In this document: piece after piece, positions 1 to 8,260 of the stretch
Layout of the letters: each line of letters opens with the position of its first letter
Position numbering within the stretch: the stretch's first letter is position 1
Assembly (NCBI RefSeq): GCF_014650675.1
Contig: NZ_BMVK01000016.1
Span: 62,001-126,000 of the forward strand
Length of the DNA: 64,000 bases
Origin: Streptomyces anulatus
Lineage (GTDB): Bacteria > Actinomycetota > Actinomycetes > Streptomycetales > Streptomycetaceae
Reading direction: 5' to 3'
The notes under the pieces: model-generated
The model's input: the letters and a program-made list of their open reading frames with translations, nothing else
Told to the model about the DNA's origin: nothing
Database searches by the model: none
Translations under genes and position numbers: made by a program

Positions 1-66
1 GCCCGGGCGCGGCGGGCGGGGAAGCCGCGGGTCCGCGCGCGGACCGGTAGCCCTCCGGGCTCTTGC

Positions 67-291
67 TCAGATGTGGTGGGGCGGCTTCTCGTCCAGGAAG
101 CGCGCGAGGTCCGCCGCGCTGCCGCCGGAGAGCGGCCGCTCACCCCACCCCTGGTCCGTATCGTCCGCGGACTGCCGGTCCAGCGGATCGTCGAAGACCA
201 GAACCGGCTTGGGCTTCGGTTCCTCGTGCTGCTGCTCCTGTGGCTGCTGCTGCTTCGCATCGCGCGGGCTGGGGGCGGGGGCGGCGCTCAT
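67..291 (-). CDS. small hypothetical protein
   Basis: This 74-residue acidic, glutamine- and proline-rich protein has no recognised domain. It starts with an Ala/Pro/Gln-rich stretch and ends in a short amphipathic segment (ADLARFLDEKPPHHI). A GGAGG sits just before the ATG at 291. It follows the membrane gene ending at 353 by about 60 nt on the same strand, so it may be the last cistron of the molybdoenzyme operon. No function can be assigned, but codon bias and the ribosome-binding site support a real gene. Confidence 0.6.
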   Translation of the reverse strand: MSAAPAPSPRDAKQQQPQEQQHEEPKPKPVLVFDDPLDRQSADDTDQGWGERPLSGGSAADLARFLDEKPPHHI

Positions 292-352
292 GCCTCCAGG
301 GTACGGCGGCTCACCACGAGGTGTGAGCCGCCGCGGGGCCGGGCGACGGGGG

Positions 353-748
353 TCAGCGGTCCTTCGGGTCGATGAGCCACAGGCCGAGCACGACGAGGAA
401 CGACAGGCAGAGGAAGCCGGCCCCCCACCAGGCGGTGCCGGTGTTGCCCTCCATCCACTCGTCGATCAGGACCGTCAGTCCCCAGAGCTGGCCGATGACG
501 ACGGTCATGGCCAGGGTGAGCCGGGCGGTCAGTTTCGAGGATCGCTCGGGGTCCTGGTCGGTGCCCGCTCCGGGACCGGGTCCGGTGTGCCGGACGCGGG
601 GGTCCCCGTATCCGCTGGTGGGGCGGATCTGCGGATACCGCTCATGGACGGGCCGGTTCAGTTCGGGGTCGGCGCTGCCGGGGTGGTAGGTGGGGTAGTG
701 GCTGCCGGGAGGCGGCAGCGGCTGCTCGGGGTGCGGGGTGTCGTTCAT
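353..748 (-). CDS. small two-helix membrane protein of the molybdoenzyme operon
   Basis: The 131-residue product has a proline-rich, probably cytosolic N terminus of about 75 residues and then two hydrophobic helices (roughly 75-95 and 104-125). It ends with LWLIDPKDR. Its ATG overlaps the TGA of the Rieske gene as ATGA (745-748), so it is probably translationally coupled to it. It may anchor or chaperone the Rieske/molybdoenzyme complex, but that is inferred only from position. No family was recognised. Confidence 0.7.
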   Translation of the reverse strand: MNDTPHPEQPLPPPGSHYPTYHPGSADPELNRPVHERYPQIRPTSGYGDPRVRHTGPGPGAGTDQDPERSSKLTARLTLAMTVVIGQLWGLTVLIDEWMEGNTGTAWWGAGFLCLSFLVVLGLWLIDPKDR

Positions 749-1560
749 GCCCGCCTGCCCGGGTTCTCGGCGGTGGCGGGAGTCCCGCCGGCTCTCCGCC
801 CGGGGCCGTCTGCGGGGCCGGTGGCCCGGCGGCCGGATTCCGTTCCGCTGTCGGCCCGGGGCGCGGGCCGCTCACCGGTGCTCCGGTCGCGGGCTCGCGC
901 ACCGGCGGCCCGGGGCGGGGATTCGGCTCCGCCACCGATGTCGGGGCAGCCGATACGGGAGGCGAGATCGGGGCGGTCGCCGCCGAGCTGTCGGCAGAGG
1001 CCTCCCTCGATGCTCTCGCCGGAGCGGGTGGTCCCCACGGCCCAGACGCTGCCGTCGTCCTGCTCGATGACCACGACCTTGGGCAGACCGCGCGGCGGCG
1101 GCCCCGCCGTGACCTCGCCGGACCGGGCGTCGAAGACTCCTTCGTGGCACGGGCAGTACAGCTCGCCCTCCGTGCCCCGGTCCTTGCGCCAGAGCACGGC
1201 GCAGGCGAGGTGGGTGCAGACGGCGGAGTAGCCGACGAGGGTGCCGTCGTCGAGGCGGACGGCGACGGCCCGGTCCTCCTCGCCCGGGTAGCGGAAGGCG
1301 ATCGACTCGCCGGGCTGGAGCCCGCCGGCGATGCGCTTCGCCTCGGGGGCCTTGCCCTCCTCGCCGTCGCCGTGGCGGTGGAGCATGCCCGCGGCCACTC
1401 CGATGCCGCCTACGGCGAGGCCGCCGGAGACGGTGGTGACGATCCGGAGGTAGTCCCGGCGGGTGGTGAGGGAGTCGGCGGCGATCCGGTCCTGGAGCGC
1501 CTCGCGCGGGTCTCCCCCGGCGGGGTGGTCGGCACCCGGCTGCTGATCGGTGACGCTCAT
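745..1560 (-). CDS. Rieske [2Fe-2S] protein with Tat-type signal anchor
   Basis: The 271-residue protein has a twin-arginine motif (TTRRDYLRIV, residues 32-41) followed by a hydrophobic stretch, as expected for a Tat-exported, N-terminally anchored Rieske protein. The cluster ligands are visible: C115-x-H117 and C136-x-x-H139, with C120 and C138 placed for the usual disulfide. Residues from about 180 to the end are a low-complexity Arg/Gly/Pro tail. The start ATG overlaps the ferredoxin stop as ATGA. It probably passes electrons between the membrane subunit and the ferredoxin/molybdoenzyme module. The partner pathway is inferred. Confidence 0.88.
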   Translation of the reverse strand: MSVTDQQPGADHPAGGDPREALQDRIAADSLTTRRDYLRIVTTVSGGLAVGGIGVAAGMLHRHGDGEEGKAPEAKRIAGGLQPGESIAFRYPGEEDRAVAVRLDDGTLVGYSAVCTHLACAVLWRKDRGTEGELYCPCHEGVFDARSGEVTAGPPPRGLPKVVVIEQDDGSVWAVGTTRSGESIEGGLCRQLGGDRPDLASRIGCPDIGGGAESPPRAAGARARDRSTGERPAPRADSGTESGRRATGPADGPGRRAGGTPATAENPGRRA

Positions 1561-2159
1561 CGGCGGACGTCCTTCCCGTTGATCTCGACGACGGGAAGCC
1601 CGCCGGGGACCGGCCACTGGACCCGTTCGGCGGGGACGACCATGGCCACACCGGTGCGGACCTCGGTCTCGCCGAAGACGAAGGTGTCCGCGACCTGGAC
1701 TCCGGGGCGCTCCGCCTGGAGCTCCTCGACGGTTCCGTAGAAGAGGGCTCCGGTCGGGCAGACGGTGGCGCACATGGGGGCGAGGCCGTAGGCGGTGCGG
1801 TCGTAGCAGAGGTTGCACTTCATCTGCAGCTTCGCCTGGAGGTCGATCTTCGGTACGCCGAAGGGGCAGGCGTTGACGCAGTTGGAGCAGCCGATGCAGC
1901 GGGTGGTGTCGGCCTGCTGCACCACGCCGTCCGCGGTCACCAGGATCGCGTCGGCGGGACAGACCTCGGCGCACGGGGCGACCGGGTCCTCGCAGTGCAT
2001 GCAGACGGTGGGGAGGGAGGCGACGGAGTGGCCCTCGTCGGTGTAGTCGAGGTGGATCATCGATTTGCCGCGGTGCGAGTCGCATTCACGGCAGGCGGAG
2101 ACACAGGCCTGACAGCCGATGCAACGCCCCGGGTCGATGAAGATCGTTCTGCCCATCAC
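1557..2159 (-). CDS. 4Fe-4S dicluster ferredoxin, DmsB/NrfC-like electron-transfer subunit
   Basis: The 200-residue protein has four cysteine clusters of the DmsB/FdnH/NrfC type: CIGCQACVSAC near residues 13-23, CMHC...CAEVCP, CIGCSNCVNACP, and CNLC...CATVCP. It should therefore carry four [4Fe-4S] centres and wire electrons from the catalytic subunit towards the membrane. GTG at 2159 is preferred because AGGAG lies about 10 nt upstream; the ATG at 2156 is the alternative. It begins 6 nt after the molybdoenzyme stop and overlaps the Rieske gene. Confidence 0.92.
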   Translation of the reverse strand: MMGRTIFIDPGRCIGCQACVSACRECDSHRGKSMIHLDYTDEGHSVASLPTVCMHCEDPVAPCAEVCPADAILVTADGVVQQADTTRCIGCSNCVNACPFGVPKIDLQAKLQMKCNLCYDRTAYGLAPMCATVCPTGALFYGTVEELQAERPGVQVADTFVFGETEVRTGVAMVVPAERVQWPVPGGLPVVEINGKDVRR

Positions 2160-2165
2160 GGGGCC

Positions 2166-4493
2166 TCAGCTCCTCTCCGAGGTGCCACGGCCCTGAGGGG
2201 CCGTGGGAGGCAGCGGGTCGGTACGGGAGACCTGGGTCTCCGGGTAGGCGACATGGCCGGGAGCGACCGGCGGGGCGGGGACCTCGTCGATCCGCTCGGC
2301 GTGCTCGATGCGGCAGGCGCACACCTTGTACTCGGGGATCTTGGACCGGGGGTCGAGGGCGTCGATGGTGAGGGCGTTGGCCGCGGTGGGGACGGGCCAG
2401 TGGTACGGGATGAACACGGTGTCGGGGCGGATCGCTTCGGTGACCAGGACGGGGAAGACCTCGCTGCCGCGCCGGGTGACGACACGGACGGGCTCGCCGT
2501 TGCGGAAGCCGTGGGAGGGGTGGATCTCGGCCCAGGGGCGTGGGGTCTGCTCGACGAGGGCGCCGAGCCTGCGGGTCTGGTTGCCGGAGAGGAAGTGGGC
2601 GACGGTGCGGCCGGTGGTGAGCGACATGGGGTGCTCGTCGTCGTACGGGTCCATCGGCGGGTGCCATTCGACGACCTGGAGGTGGATCTTGCCGTCGGGG
2701 TGGTAGGTCTTCCCGTCCTCGAAGAGGCGGGGGGTGCCGGGGTGGTCGGTGGTGGGGCAGGGCCAGGCGATGCCGCCGGTCTCCTCCAGGCGTTCGTAGG
2801 TGATGCCGTAGTAGTCGTTGACGGTGCCGGCGGAGGCGACGCGCAGCTCGTCGAAGACCGACCGGGAGTCGGGGAAGTCGAATTTGTCGCCGGCGCCGAG
2901 CCGTCGGGCGAGTTCGCACATCGCCCAGGTGTCGGTGCGGACGCCGGGGGGCGGGTCCTGGGCCTTGTTGTGCTTGACCACGCGGGCTTCCGCGTTGGCC
3001 ATCACGCCTTCGTCCTCGGCCCAGGTGGTGACGGGGAAGACGACATGGGCGTTGGCGGCGGTCTCGGAGAGGAAGAAGTCGAATTGCGCGTGGAACTCGG
3101 TGGTGTCGTACCCCTCCTTGACCACCCGGTAGTTGGGCAGGGAGACGAAGGGGTTGTTGCAGATGCCGATCAGGCCGCGGATCTCGTGGCGCTGCATCTG
3201 CCAGACCATTTCCATCATGGAGGTCCCGGCGGCCGGGAGTTCGGACTCCTCGATGCCCCAGATCTCGCAGATCTGGCGGCGGTGCTCCTCGTTCATGATG
3301 GAACGTCCGCCGGGGAGGAGGTCGGACTTCTGGCCGTGCTCGCGGCCGCCCTGCCCGTTGCCCTGGCCGGTGATCGTGCCGTAGCCGGCGCCGGGTTTGC
3401 CGATGTGCCCGGTGGCGGTGCAGAGGTTGATCACGGAGAGGCAGTTCTCGACGCCCTGCGAGTGGTGCTCGATGCCCCGGGCGTGCCAGGCCATGGCCTT
3501 GGGCGCGCGGGCGAAGGTCCGGGCGACCTGGACGATCTGCTCGGCGGGGATCCCGCAGATCGCTGCGGCACGGGAGGGCGGGTATTCGGCGGCCTTGGCC
3601 TTGACCTCCTCCCAGCCGGTGGCGTGGGCGGCGAGGTAGTTCTCGTCGGTGAGCCCTTCCTCGATGACGACGTGCAGGACGGAGGTGAAGAAGGCGGAGT
3701 CGGTGCCGGGCTTGAGGGCGACGTGGATGTCGGCGGTCCGGGCGATGGCGGTCTCGCGCGGGTCGATGACGATCAGGCTGGCCCCGCGGTCCCGGGCTCC
3801 CCAGACGTACTGGGTCATCACGGGGAAGCACTCGCCGACGTTGGAGCCCGCGATGAGCAGGCAGTCGGTGAGCAGGATGTCGGAGAAGGGGTTGCCGGCC
3901 CGGTCGATGCCGAAGGCCAGTTTGTTGGCGCCCGCCGCACTGACCATGCAGAGGCGGCCGTTGTAGTCGACGTGCCGGGTCTTGAGGGCGACCCGGGCGA
4001 ACTTGCCCACCAGATAGGTCTTCTCGGAGAACAGGCTGGCCCCGCCGAGGAGCCCGAAGGCGTCGTTGCCGTGGGTCTGCTGGATGCGCTTGATCTCGGA
4101 GACGGTGAAGTCGAGCGCCTCCTCCCAGGAGACCTCGCGGAACTCCTCGTCGCGGGAGCGGCGCATCAGCGGGGCGGTGAGCCGGTCGGGGTGGTTGACC
4201 TGCTGGTAGGCGTTGATGCCCTTGGGGCAGAGCCGCATCCGGTTGATGTCGTGGTTGCGGGGTTCGACGCCGAAGACCTTGCCGCCGCGGTCCACGCGCA
4301 GATACATCCCGCACTGGACGCCGCAGAAGCAGCAGTGGGTCGGCACGAGCGTCTCGCCGTTCTGGTCGGCGTGCCACTGGTCGGCGGGGATGCCGCCCGC
4401 GTCCCGGAAGGCGCGGGTGCCGGGAGGGGCGAGGGAGGGATCCAGGGGGATGAACGTTCGGCGGTCGGCAGCAGCTCGCGGATCCGCGGTCAC
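2166..4493 (-). CDS. molybdopterin oxidoreductase (formate dehydrogenase/nitrate reductase-like catalytic subunit)
   Basis: The 775-residue catalytic subunit belongs to the DMSO-reductase superfamily. An N-terminal [4Fe-4S] motif (CCFCGVQCGM...RLCPKG) is followed by NGRLCMVSAAG, where the cysteine is the expected Mo ligand, as in Nap/Nas and cysteine-type formate dehydrogenases. The bis-MGD-binding regions and a C-terminal molydopterin dinucleotide-binding domain (TTGRTVAHFLSGNQTRR onward) are present. The GTG start overlaps the upstream stop as GTGA, with no room for another start. The substrate cannot be told from sequence alone; formate or nitrate are the likeliest. Confidence 0.9.
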   Translation of the reverse strand: MTADPRAAADRRTFIPLDPSLAPPGTRAFRDAGGIPADQWHADQNGETLVPTHCCFCGVQCGMYLRVDRGGKVFGVEPRNHDINRMRLCPKGINAYQQVNHPDRLTAPLMRRSRDEEFREVSWEEALDFTVSEIKRIQQTHGNDAFGLLGGASLFSEKTYLVGKFARVALKTRHVDYNGRLCMVSAAGANKLAFGIDRAGNPFSDILLTDCLLIAGSNVGECFPVMTQYVWGARDRGASLIVIDPRETAIARTADIHVALKPGTDSAFFTSVLHVVIEEGLTDENYLAAHATGWEEVKAKAAEYPPSRAAAICGIPAEQIVQVARTFARAPKAMAWHARGIEHHSQGVENCLSVINLCTATGHIGKPGAGYGTITGQGNGQGGREHGQKSDLLPGGRSIMNEEHRRQICEIWGIEESELPAAGTSMMEMVWQMQRHEIRGLIGICNNPFVSLPNYRVVKEGYDTTEFHAQFDFFLSETAANAHVVFPVTTWAEDEGVMANAEARVVKHNKAQDPPPGVRTDTWAMCELARRLGAGDKFDFPDSRSVFDELRVASAGTVNDYYGITYERLEETGGIAWPCPTTDHPGTPRLFEDGKTYHPDGKIHLQVVEWHPPMDPYDDEHPMSLTTGRTVAHFLSGNQTRRLGALVEQTPRPWAEIHPSHGFRNGEPVRVVTRRGSEVFPVLVTEAIRPDTVFIPYHWPVPTAANALTIDALDPRSKIPEYKVCACRIEHAERIDEVPAPPVAPGHVAYPETQVSRTDPLPPTAPQGRGTSERS

Positions 4494-5599
4494 TTGAAGC
4501 CCTTCTTCACATGGGAGAGATAGGCGCTGCCGCGCAGCACCCGCTTGCAGCGCGGGCAGTATTCGGCCCAGGAGTCGAAGTCGAGCCGGAGGTCGCGCAT
4601 GGTGCCGCGCAGGTTCTCGACATAGGGGCCGGTGTCGATGGGCTCCTCGCAGCGGCGGCAGGCGAAGACCTCGTCGTCCTTGCGGCCGGTGTACTTGAAC
4701 AGCTGCATGCCGACCGCGGCCGGGCGCTGGACGATGTGGAAGAACTTGCCGAACGGGATGTAGATGAGCGTGAAGACGACCGACACCATGTGCAGGATCG
4801 CGAGGAACTGGTAGCCGCCGCCGTGCAGGAAGATCGAGGAGAAGGTGAGCAGCAGCCCCGTCACGGAGATGACGATGAGCGCGATCAGCGGTACCAGGTC
4901 GTAGGCGAAGCGCTGGCCGGTGGCGGCGCCTCGGTCCTTCATGCGGCGCCACAGGAAGTACGAGGCGCCGGGGATGACGAGGACGGCGGCGATGTCCAGG
5001 CCGTGGAACATCAGCCAGCCGAGGACGTTGAGCGAGTCGAATCCGAGGATCTTGAAGCCCCAGATCCGCATCTCGTAGCCGGGCCCCGAGCCGCTGCCGG
5101 AAGTGAAGGTGAACCAGCCCCAGGTGAGCGGGAAGGTGATCAGGGCGGCGAGGATGCAGCCCCAGAAGATCAGCTGATGGGCTGCCCAGCGGGCGTGGGA
5201 GCGGGCGCCGAGGAACTTCTGGAAGCCCAGATAGGTGGCGATCATCTTCGGCAGTGCCGTGGGGGCCCTGCGGAAGTTGTCCAGGGAGAAGAGGCTGCGC
5301 CAGCCCTGTTTGAAGAGGCGTCGGGCGCCGGGGGCGGAGATCCAGACGGTGTACCGGTAGGCGACGCCGAAGGCGAGGAAGACCGTGGCCACGGCGTAGG
5401 GGAGGAGGGCCGAGTCGAAGTTGTGGAGCATGCGGCTGCCGAGCACGATCGCGAGGATCAGCAGGGCGGAGACGGCCACTCCGGCGAGCGTCGCCCGGGT
5501 GGTGACGGACCGGGGGCCGGTAGCGGCGGGAGGCGTGTCCGCGGGGCCGCCGGGGGCACGGGGCTCGGCGGCTGCGGTGGCTTCTGAGGGCTCGGTCAC
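4490..5599 (-). CDS. polytopic membrane electron-transfer subunit with C-terminal zinc-ribbon-like domain
   Basis: The 369-residue protein has about five hydrophobic helices between residues 38 and 285, with histidines placed as possible haem ligands (AAHQLIFWG, MFHGLDIAAV, LHMVSVV, FFHIVQR). This recalls the cytochrome-b-like subunits of nitrate and heterodisulfide reductases. The C terminus carries CRRC and CPRC pairs that should bind zinc or iron. It is the first gene of the molybdoenzyme operon; its TGA overlaps the catalytic subunit's GTG. The GTG start at 5599 has only a weak ribosome-binding site. Quinone or haem chemistry is inferred. Confidence 0.82.
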   Translation of the reverse strand: MTEPSEATAAAEPRAPGGPADTPPAATGPRSVTTRATLAGVAVSALLILAIVLGSRMLHNFDSALLPYAVATVFLAFGVAYRYTVWISAPGARRLFKQGWRSLFSLDNFRRAPTALPKMIATYLGFQKFLGARSHARWAAHQLIFWGCILAALITFPLTWGWFTFTSGSGSGPGYEMRIWGFKILGFDSLNVLGWLMFHGLDIAAVLVIPGASYFLWRRMKDRGAATGQRFAYDLVPLIALIVISVTGLLLTFSSIFLHGGGYQFLAILHMVSVVFTLIYIPFGKFFHIVQRPAAVGMQLFKYTGRKDDEVFACRRCEEPIDTGPYVENLRGTMRDLRLDFDSWAEYCPRCKRVLRGSAYLSHVKKGFK

Positions 5600-5810
5600 C
5601 CGGCCACCGTAGGACTGTTTGGGCGGATTTAACCCGTTTTAGGGGGTGAGAGGGTGAGGAGGTCGCCCGGACAGTCGCAGGGGCCACCTCGCCCGAGCGG
5701 GGCCTCTGCCCGAGCGGGGACCTCGCCCACCGCATCCGGCTCGCCGGTACGTTGCAACGCACCGGCCCGCACTCCCCGCGGGTCCCGATCCCGACCGGAG
5801 GAGCCGCACG

Positions 5811-7016
5811 ATGATCCCCATGAATCCCGTGGACCCGGTGGACCCCGTGGACTCCGCAGACCCCGTGGACTCCGCAGACCCCGTGGGCTCCGCAGACTCC
5901 GTGAACCCCGTGGACTCCGCAGACTCCGTGAACCTCGTGGACTCCGGGGCCGAAGCCCCCGGGCGAGCGCCGCTGCCGCTGGACGCGCTGACCGATGTGG
6001 CCGGAATCCGCGTCGGCCACGCCGAGGTCGCGGGTGCGGGCGCGTTGAGCGGCACCACCGTCGTCCTGGCGCCCGAGGGCGGGGCCGTGGCCGCCGTGGA
6101 CGTACGGGGCGGCGGGCCGGGCACGCGGGAGACGGATGCCCTGGACCCGCGCAATCTGGTGCAGCGGGTCGACGCCGTCGTCCTCACGGGCGGCAGTGCG
6201 TACGGGCTCGACGCCGCGTCCGGCGTGATGGCCTGGCTGGAGGAGCGGGGCCGGGGCGTCCGGGTCGGTCCCGGACCCACCCAGGTGGTACCGGTCGTTC
6301 CGGCCGCCGCCCTCTTCGACCTCGGCCGGGGCGGCGACTGGCGGGCCCGGCCCGACGCTTCGACCGGCCGCGCCGCGGTGGAGGCCGCGGCTGCCACGGG
6401 GCCCGGGGAGCCCGTCGCCGAGGGCGGCGTGGGCGCGGGCACCGGCGCGATGGCCGGGCAGCTCAAGGGCGGCATCGGCACGGCGAGCGTCCGCCTCGCC
6501 TCCGGGGTCACGGTGGCCGCCCTCGTCGCGGTGAACGCGGCGGGCTCGGTGGTCGACCCCGGGACCGGGGTGCTGTTCGGGGAGTACGGGGCCGGGGAGC
6601 CGCCGGCCCACCCTCCGGCCGAGGTCCACGCGGCGGCGGAGCGACGTCTCGCCCGGGAGCGGGAGGCGACGGAGGCGGCCGGGGGCGGGGCCCCGCCGTT
6701 CAACACAACGATCGCGGTCGTCGCCACGGACGCGGACCTGACCCGGGCGCAGGCCCAGAAGCTGGCGGGCACCGCACACGACGGGCTGGCCCGCGCGGTA
6801 CGCCCGGTCCATCTGCTGACCGACGGGGACACCGTGTTCACGCTCGCCACCGGGCAGGTGCGGGTGCCGTCCGGGGACCCGGCCGCCGTCAACGAGATCC
6901 TGGCGGCGGGCGCCGACGTCCTGGCGCGCGCCATCGTGAAGGCGGTACGCGCGGCCCGGAGCACCGAGGGCCCGGGCGGCAGGCTCCTCTCGTACACGGA
7001 GCTGTACGGCGACTAG
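5811..7016 (+). CDS. P1 family peptidase (DmpA/NylC-type N-terminal nucleophile hydrolase)
   Basis: The 401-residue protein has the P1/S58 fold signatures: LTDVAGIRVGHAEV near residue 60, VVLTGGSAYGLDAASG, GGVGAGTGAMAGQLKGGIG, and PPFNTTIAVVATDA. By analogy with NylC, self-cleavage should fall between N298 and T299, leaving T299 as the catalytic nucleophile of an aminopeptidase or amidase. The start follows an excellent GGAGGAG. The first 45 or so residues are an extra Asp/Pro/Val/Ser repeat (DPVDSADPV units) encoded by 5824-5945 and absent from typical family members. The gene is monocistronic. Confidence 0.9.
   Translation: MIPMNPVDPVDPVDSADPVDSADPVGSADSVNPVDSADSVNLVDSGAEAPGRAPLPLDALTDVAGIRVGHAEVAGAGALSGTTVVLAPEGGAVAAVDVRGGGPGTRETDALDPRNLVQRVDAVVLTGGSAYGLDAASGVMAWLEERGRGVRVGPGPTQVVPVVPAAALFDLGRGGDWRARPDASTGRAAVEAAAATGPGEPVAEGGVGAGTGAMAGQLKGGIGTASVRLASGVTVAALVAVNAAGSVVDPGTGVLFGEYGAGEPPAHPPAEVHAAAERRLAREREATEAAGGGAPPFNTTIAVVATDADLTRAQAQKLAGTAHDGLARAVRPVHLLTDGDTVFTLATGQVRVPSGDPAAVNEILAAGADVLARAIVKAVRAARSTEGPGGRLLSYTELYGD
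5824..5945 (+). repeat. in-frame repeat encoding the DPVDSA-type N-terminal extension
   Basis: Short units of the form CCCGTGGACTCCGCAGA repeat in frame and encode alternating DPVDSADPV and DSVNPVDSA segments at the start of the P1 peptidase. The copies are near-identical at the DNA level, which points to recent expansion by slippage. Copy number is likely to vary between strains. Confidence 0.8.
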
Positions 7017-7152
7017 CGCCGCTCAGCCATGCGGCGACCTGCGCCACGGAGCCATACGGCGACCTGCGCCACGGAGCCGTACAGCGACCAGCGCCACGGA
7101 GTCGTACGGCCGCCGGCGCCAGGGAGTCATACGGCGGCCGCTCCACGGCTCC
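7004..7152 (+). repeat. 25-bp tandem repeat arising from the 3' end of the P1 peptidase gene
   Basis: Six consecutive 25-bp units begin at 7004, 7029, 7054, 7079, 7104 and 7129 (the last about 24 bp). The first unit contains the peptidase's last codons and TAG stop (GTACGGCGACTAGCGCC). Later units read RTACGGCGACCTGCGCCACGG with a few changes. The array was therefore probably built by duplication of the gene's own 3' end. There are no spacers, so it is not a CRISPR array. Confidence 0.85.
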
Positions 7153-7384
7153 GTTCCGAGCAGCGGATCCCAGGGGGCGCGCGGCGCGAGAGAGGGGCGC
7201 GGGGGCGGCCGACTCGTCGTCCACGTAAGGGAGTTCATCCCAACCGCCCGAAATGCACCGGGAACAGGCGGGGAACTTTCTGCGTGCGCCCTACGTTTTT
7301 ACCAACCCCGGTCACGATGTCAGACCCAGGGACTACGTTAAGCACGCACCAAGTAACACGCGGCGACGGCCTGGAGACACCACC
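7017..7384. other. intergenic region with tandem repeats and a promoter
   Basis: This 368-nt stretch between the P1 peptidase and the next gene holds the 25-bp repeat array in its first part and an ECF-type promoter candidate at 7272-7297. The open frames here are repeat-driven, and I see no gene in it. Confidence 0.7.
7272..7297 (+). promoter_or_regulatory. candidate ECF-sigma promoter (GGAAC-N17-CGTT)
   Basis: GGAAC at 7272-7276 and CGTT at 7294-7297 are separated by 17 nt, the general form of ECF-sigma (for example SigE-like) promoters in Streptomyces. It lies about 90 nt before the TTG start at 7385. The assignment is from the motif alone. Confidence 0.4.
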
Positions 7385-8140
7385 TTGAGCGATCCGTACG
7401 AGACAACCGAGCACCACCTCGACCGACTCCTGCGACGCGCCCTCAACTCCTTCGACCTTCCCGACAGCACGGTCGACCGCCTCGGCACCGCGCTCGCCCA
7501 CAGCAGTTCGCTGCACTCGTCGCACCACAGTTCCGTGCTGCACCGCGAGACCTACCGTCATACGTATCTCCTCTCCGACGGCTCCGCCCTCACTCTCTGG
7601 GAGCTGGTCCACAGCGGAGGCCGGGACGTGCGGATACCGCGTCGGCACGAGCTGTACGACGACGAGGGCGACGCCCGCATCGCCGCGTCCCGGCTCGCCG
7701 GGAGCTTCTCCGACTCCCCGGCCTTCGGTGACGAGGGGGTGCAGGAGACCCAGGGCGATCTGGAGATGCTGACGGTCCTGATGTCCGCCCCTCCGGCCCC
7801 GCTCCCCCGGACGTACGCCCCCGACAATTCCGCGGACCACGCCCGCCGGGTGCTGCGCCGCGCGGAGAACGCCGACCGGCCGGGCGAGCAGAAGACGCGG
7901 CTGCTCCGGTCGGCGTTCGCCCACCACATCACCCAGATCTTCGGGCGGCAGTGCCGCGTCGACGGCCGCGCGGCCGGATTCACGCTCTACGAGCACGCGT
8001 TCCTGCTGCTGGACGGCAGCGAGACGAGCCTGTGGGAGGTCGAGCACACGGCGACGCCCGACGGCCGCCACATGTGCGAGGTGTACGAGGACGAGCACAC
8101 CGCCCGTGCAGCGATGGAGAGCCGCACCCGGATCTGCTGA
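7385..8140 (+). CDS. conserved Streptomyces protein (probably DUF6227 family)
   Basis: The 251-residue protein appears to contain two related halves. Each has a hydrophilic helix followed by a strand-rich HxxLLxDGSxxxLWExxH segment (HTYLLSDGSALTLWELVH and HAFLLLDGSETSLWEVEH), ending in a YxDExxARxAxxR region. The TTG start is chosen because GGAG precedes it by 8 nt and family similarity begins there. I recall this as a DUF6227-type actinobacterial family, but that name should be checked. No enzymatic motif or membrane segment is visible. Confidence 0.75.
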   Translation: MSDPYETTEHHLDRLLRRALNSFDLPDSTVDRLGTALAHSSSLHSSHHSSVLHRETYRHTYLLSDGSALTLWELVHSGGRDVRIPRRHELYDDEGDARIAASRLAGSFSDSPAFGDEGVQETQGDLEMLTVLMSAPPAPLPRTYAPDNSADHARRVLRRAENADRPGEQKTRLLRSAFAHHITQIFGRQCRVDGRAAGFTLYEHAFLLLDGSETSLWEVEHTATPDGRHMCEVYEDEHTARAAMESRTRIC

Positions 8141-8260
8141 CCCGGACAGCGCCGTGACCGGCCCCGGCGGGCTCGCCGCCGAAGCCGGTCACATCCGAAG
8201 CCGGTCACAGCCGGGGCCTTCACGCACTCGCGCGGTGCCGGTCACAGCCGCCCACGCGGG

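Noticed and set aside
2166..4493. possible selenocysteine formate dehydrogenase
   Set aside because: The Mo-ligand position is a normal Cys codon (NGRLCMV) and no in-frame TGA occurs.
1995..4523. 842-codon open frame on the plus strand opposite the molybdoenzyme
   Set aside because: It is the GC-rich antisense shadow of a gene with clear cofactor motifs. Its own translation is Val/Gly/Asp repeats with no domain.
7004..7152. possible CRISPR array
   Set aside because: The 25-bp units are directly tandem with no spacers, and no cas gene is nearby.
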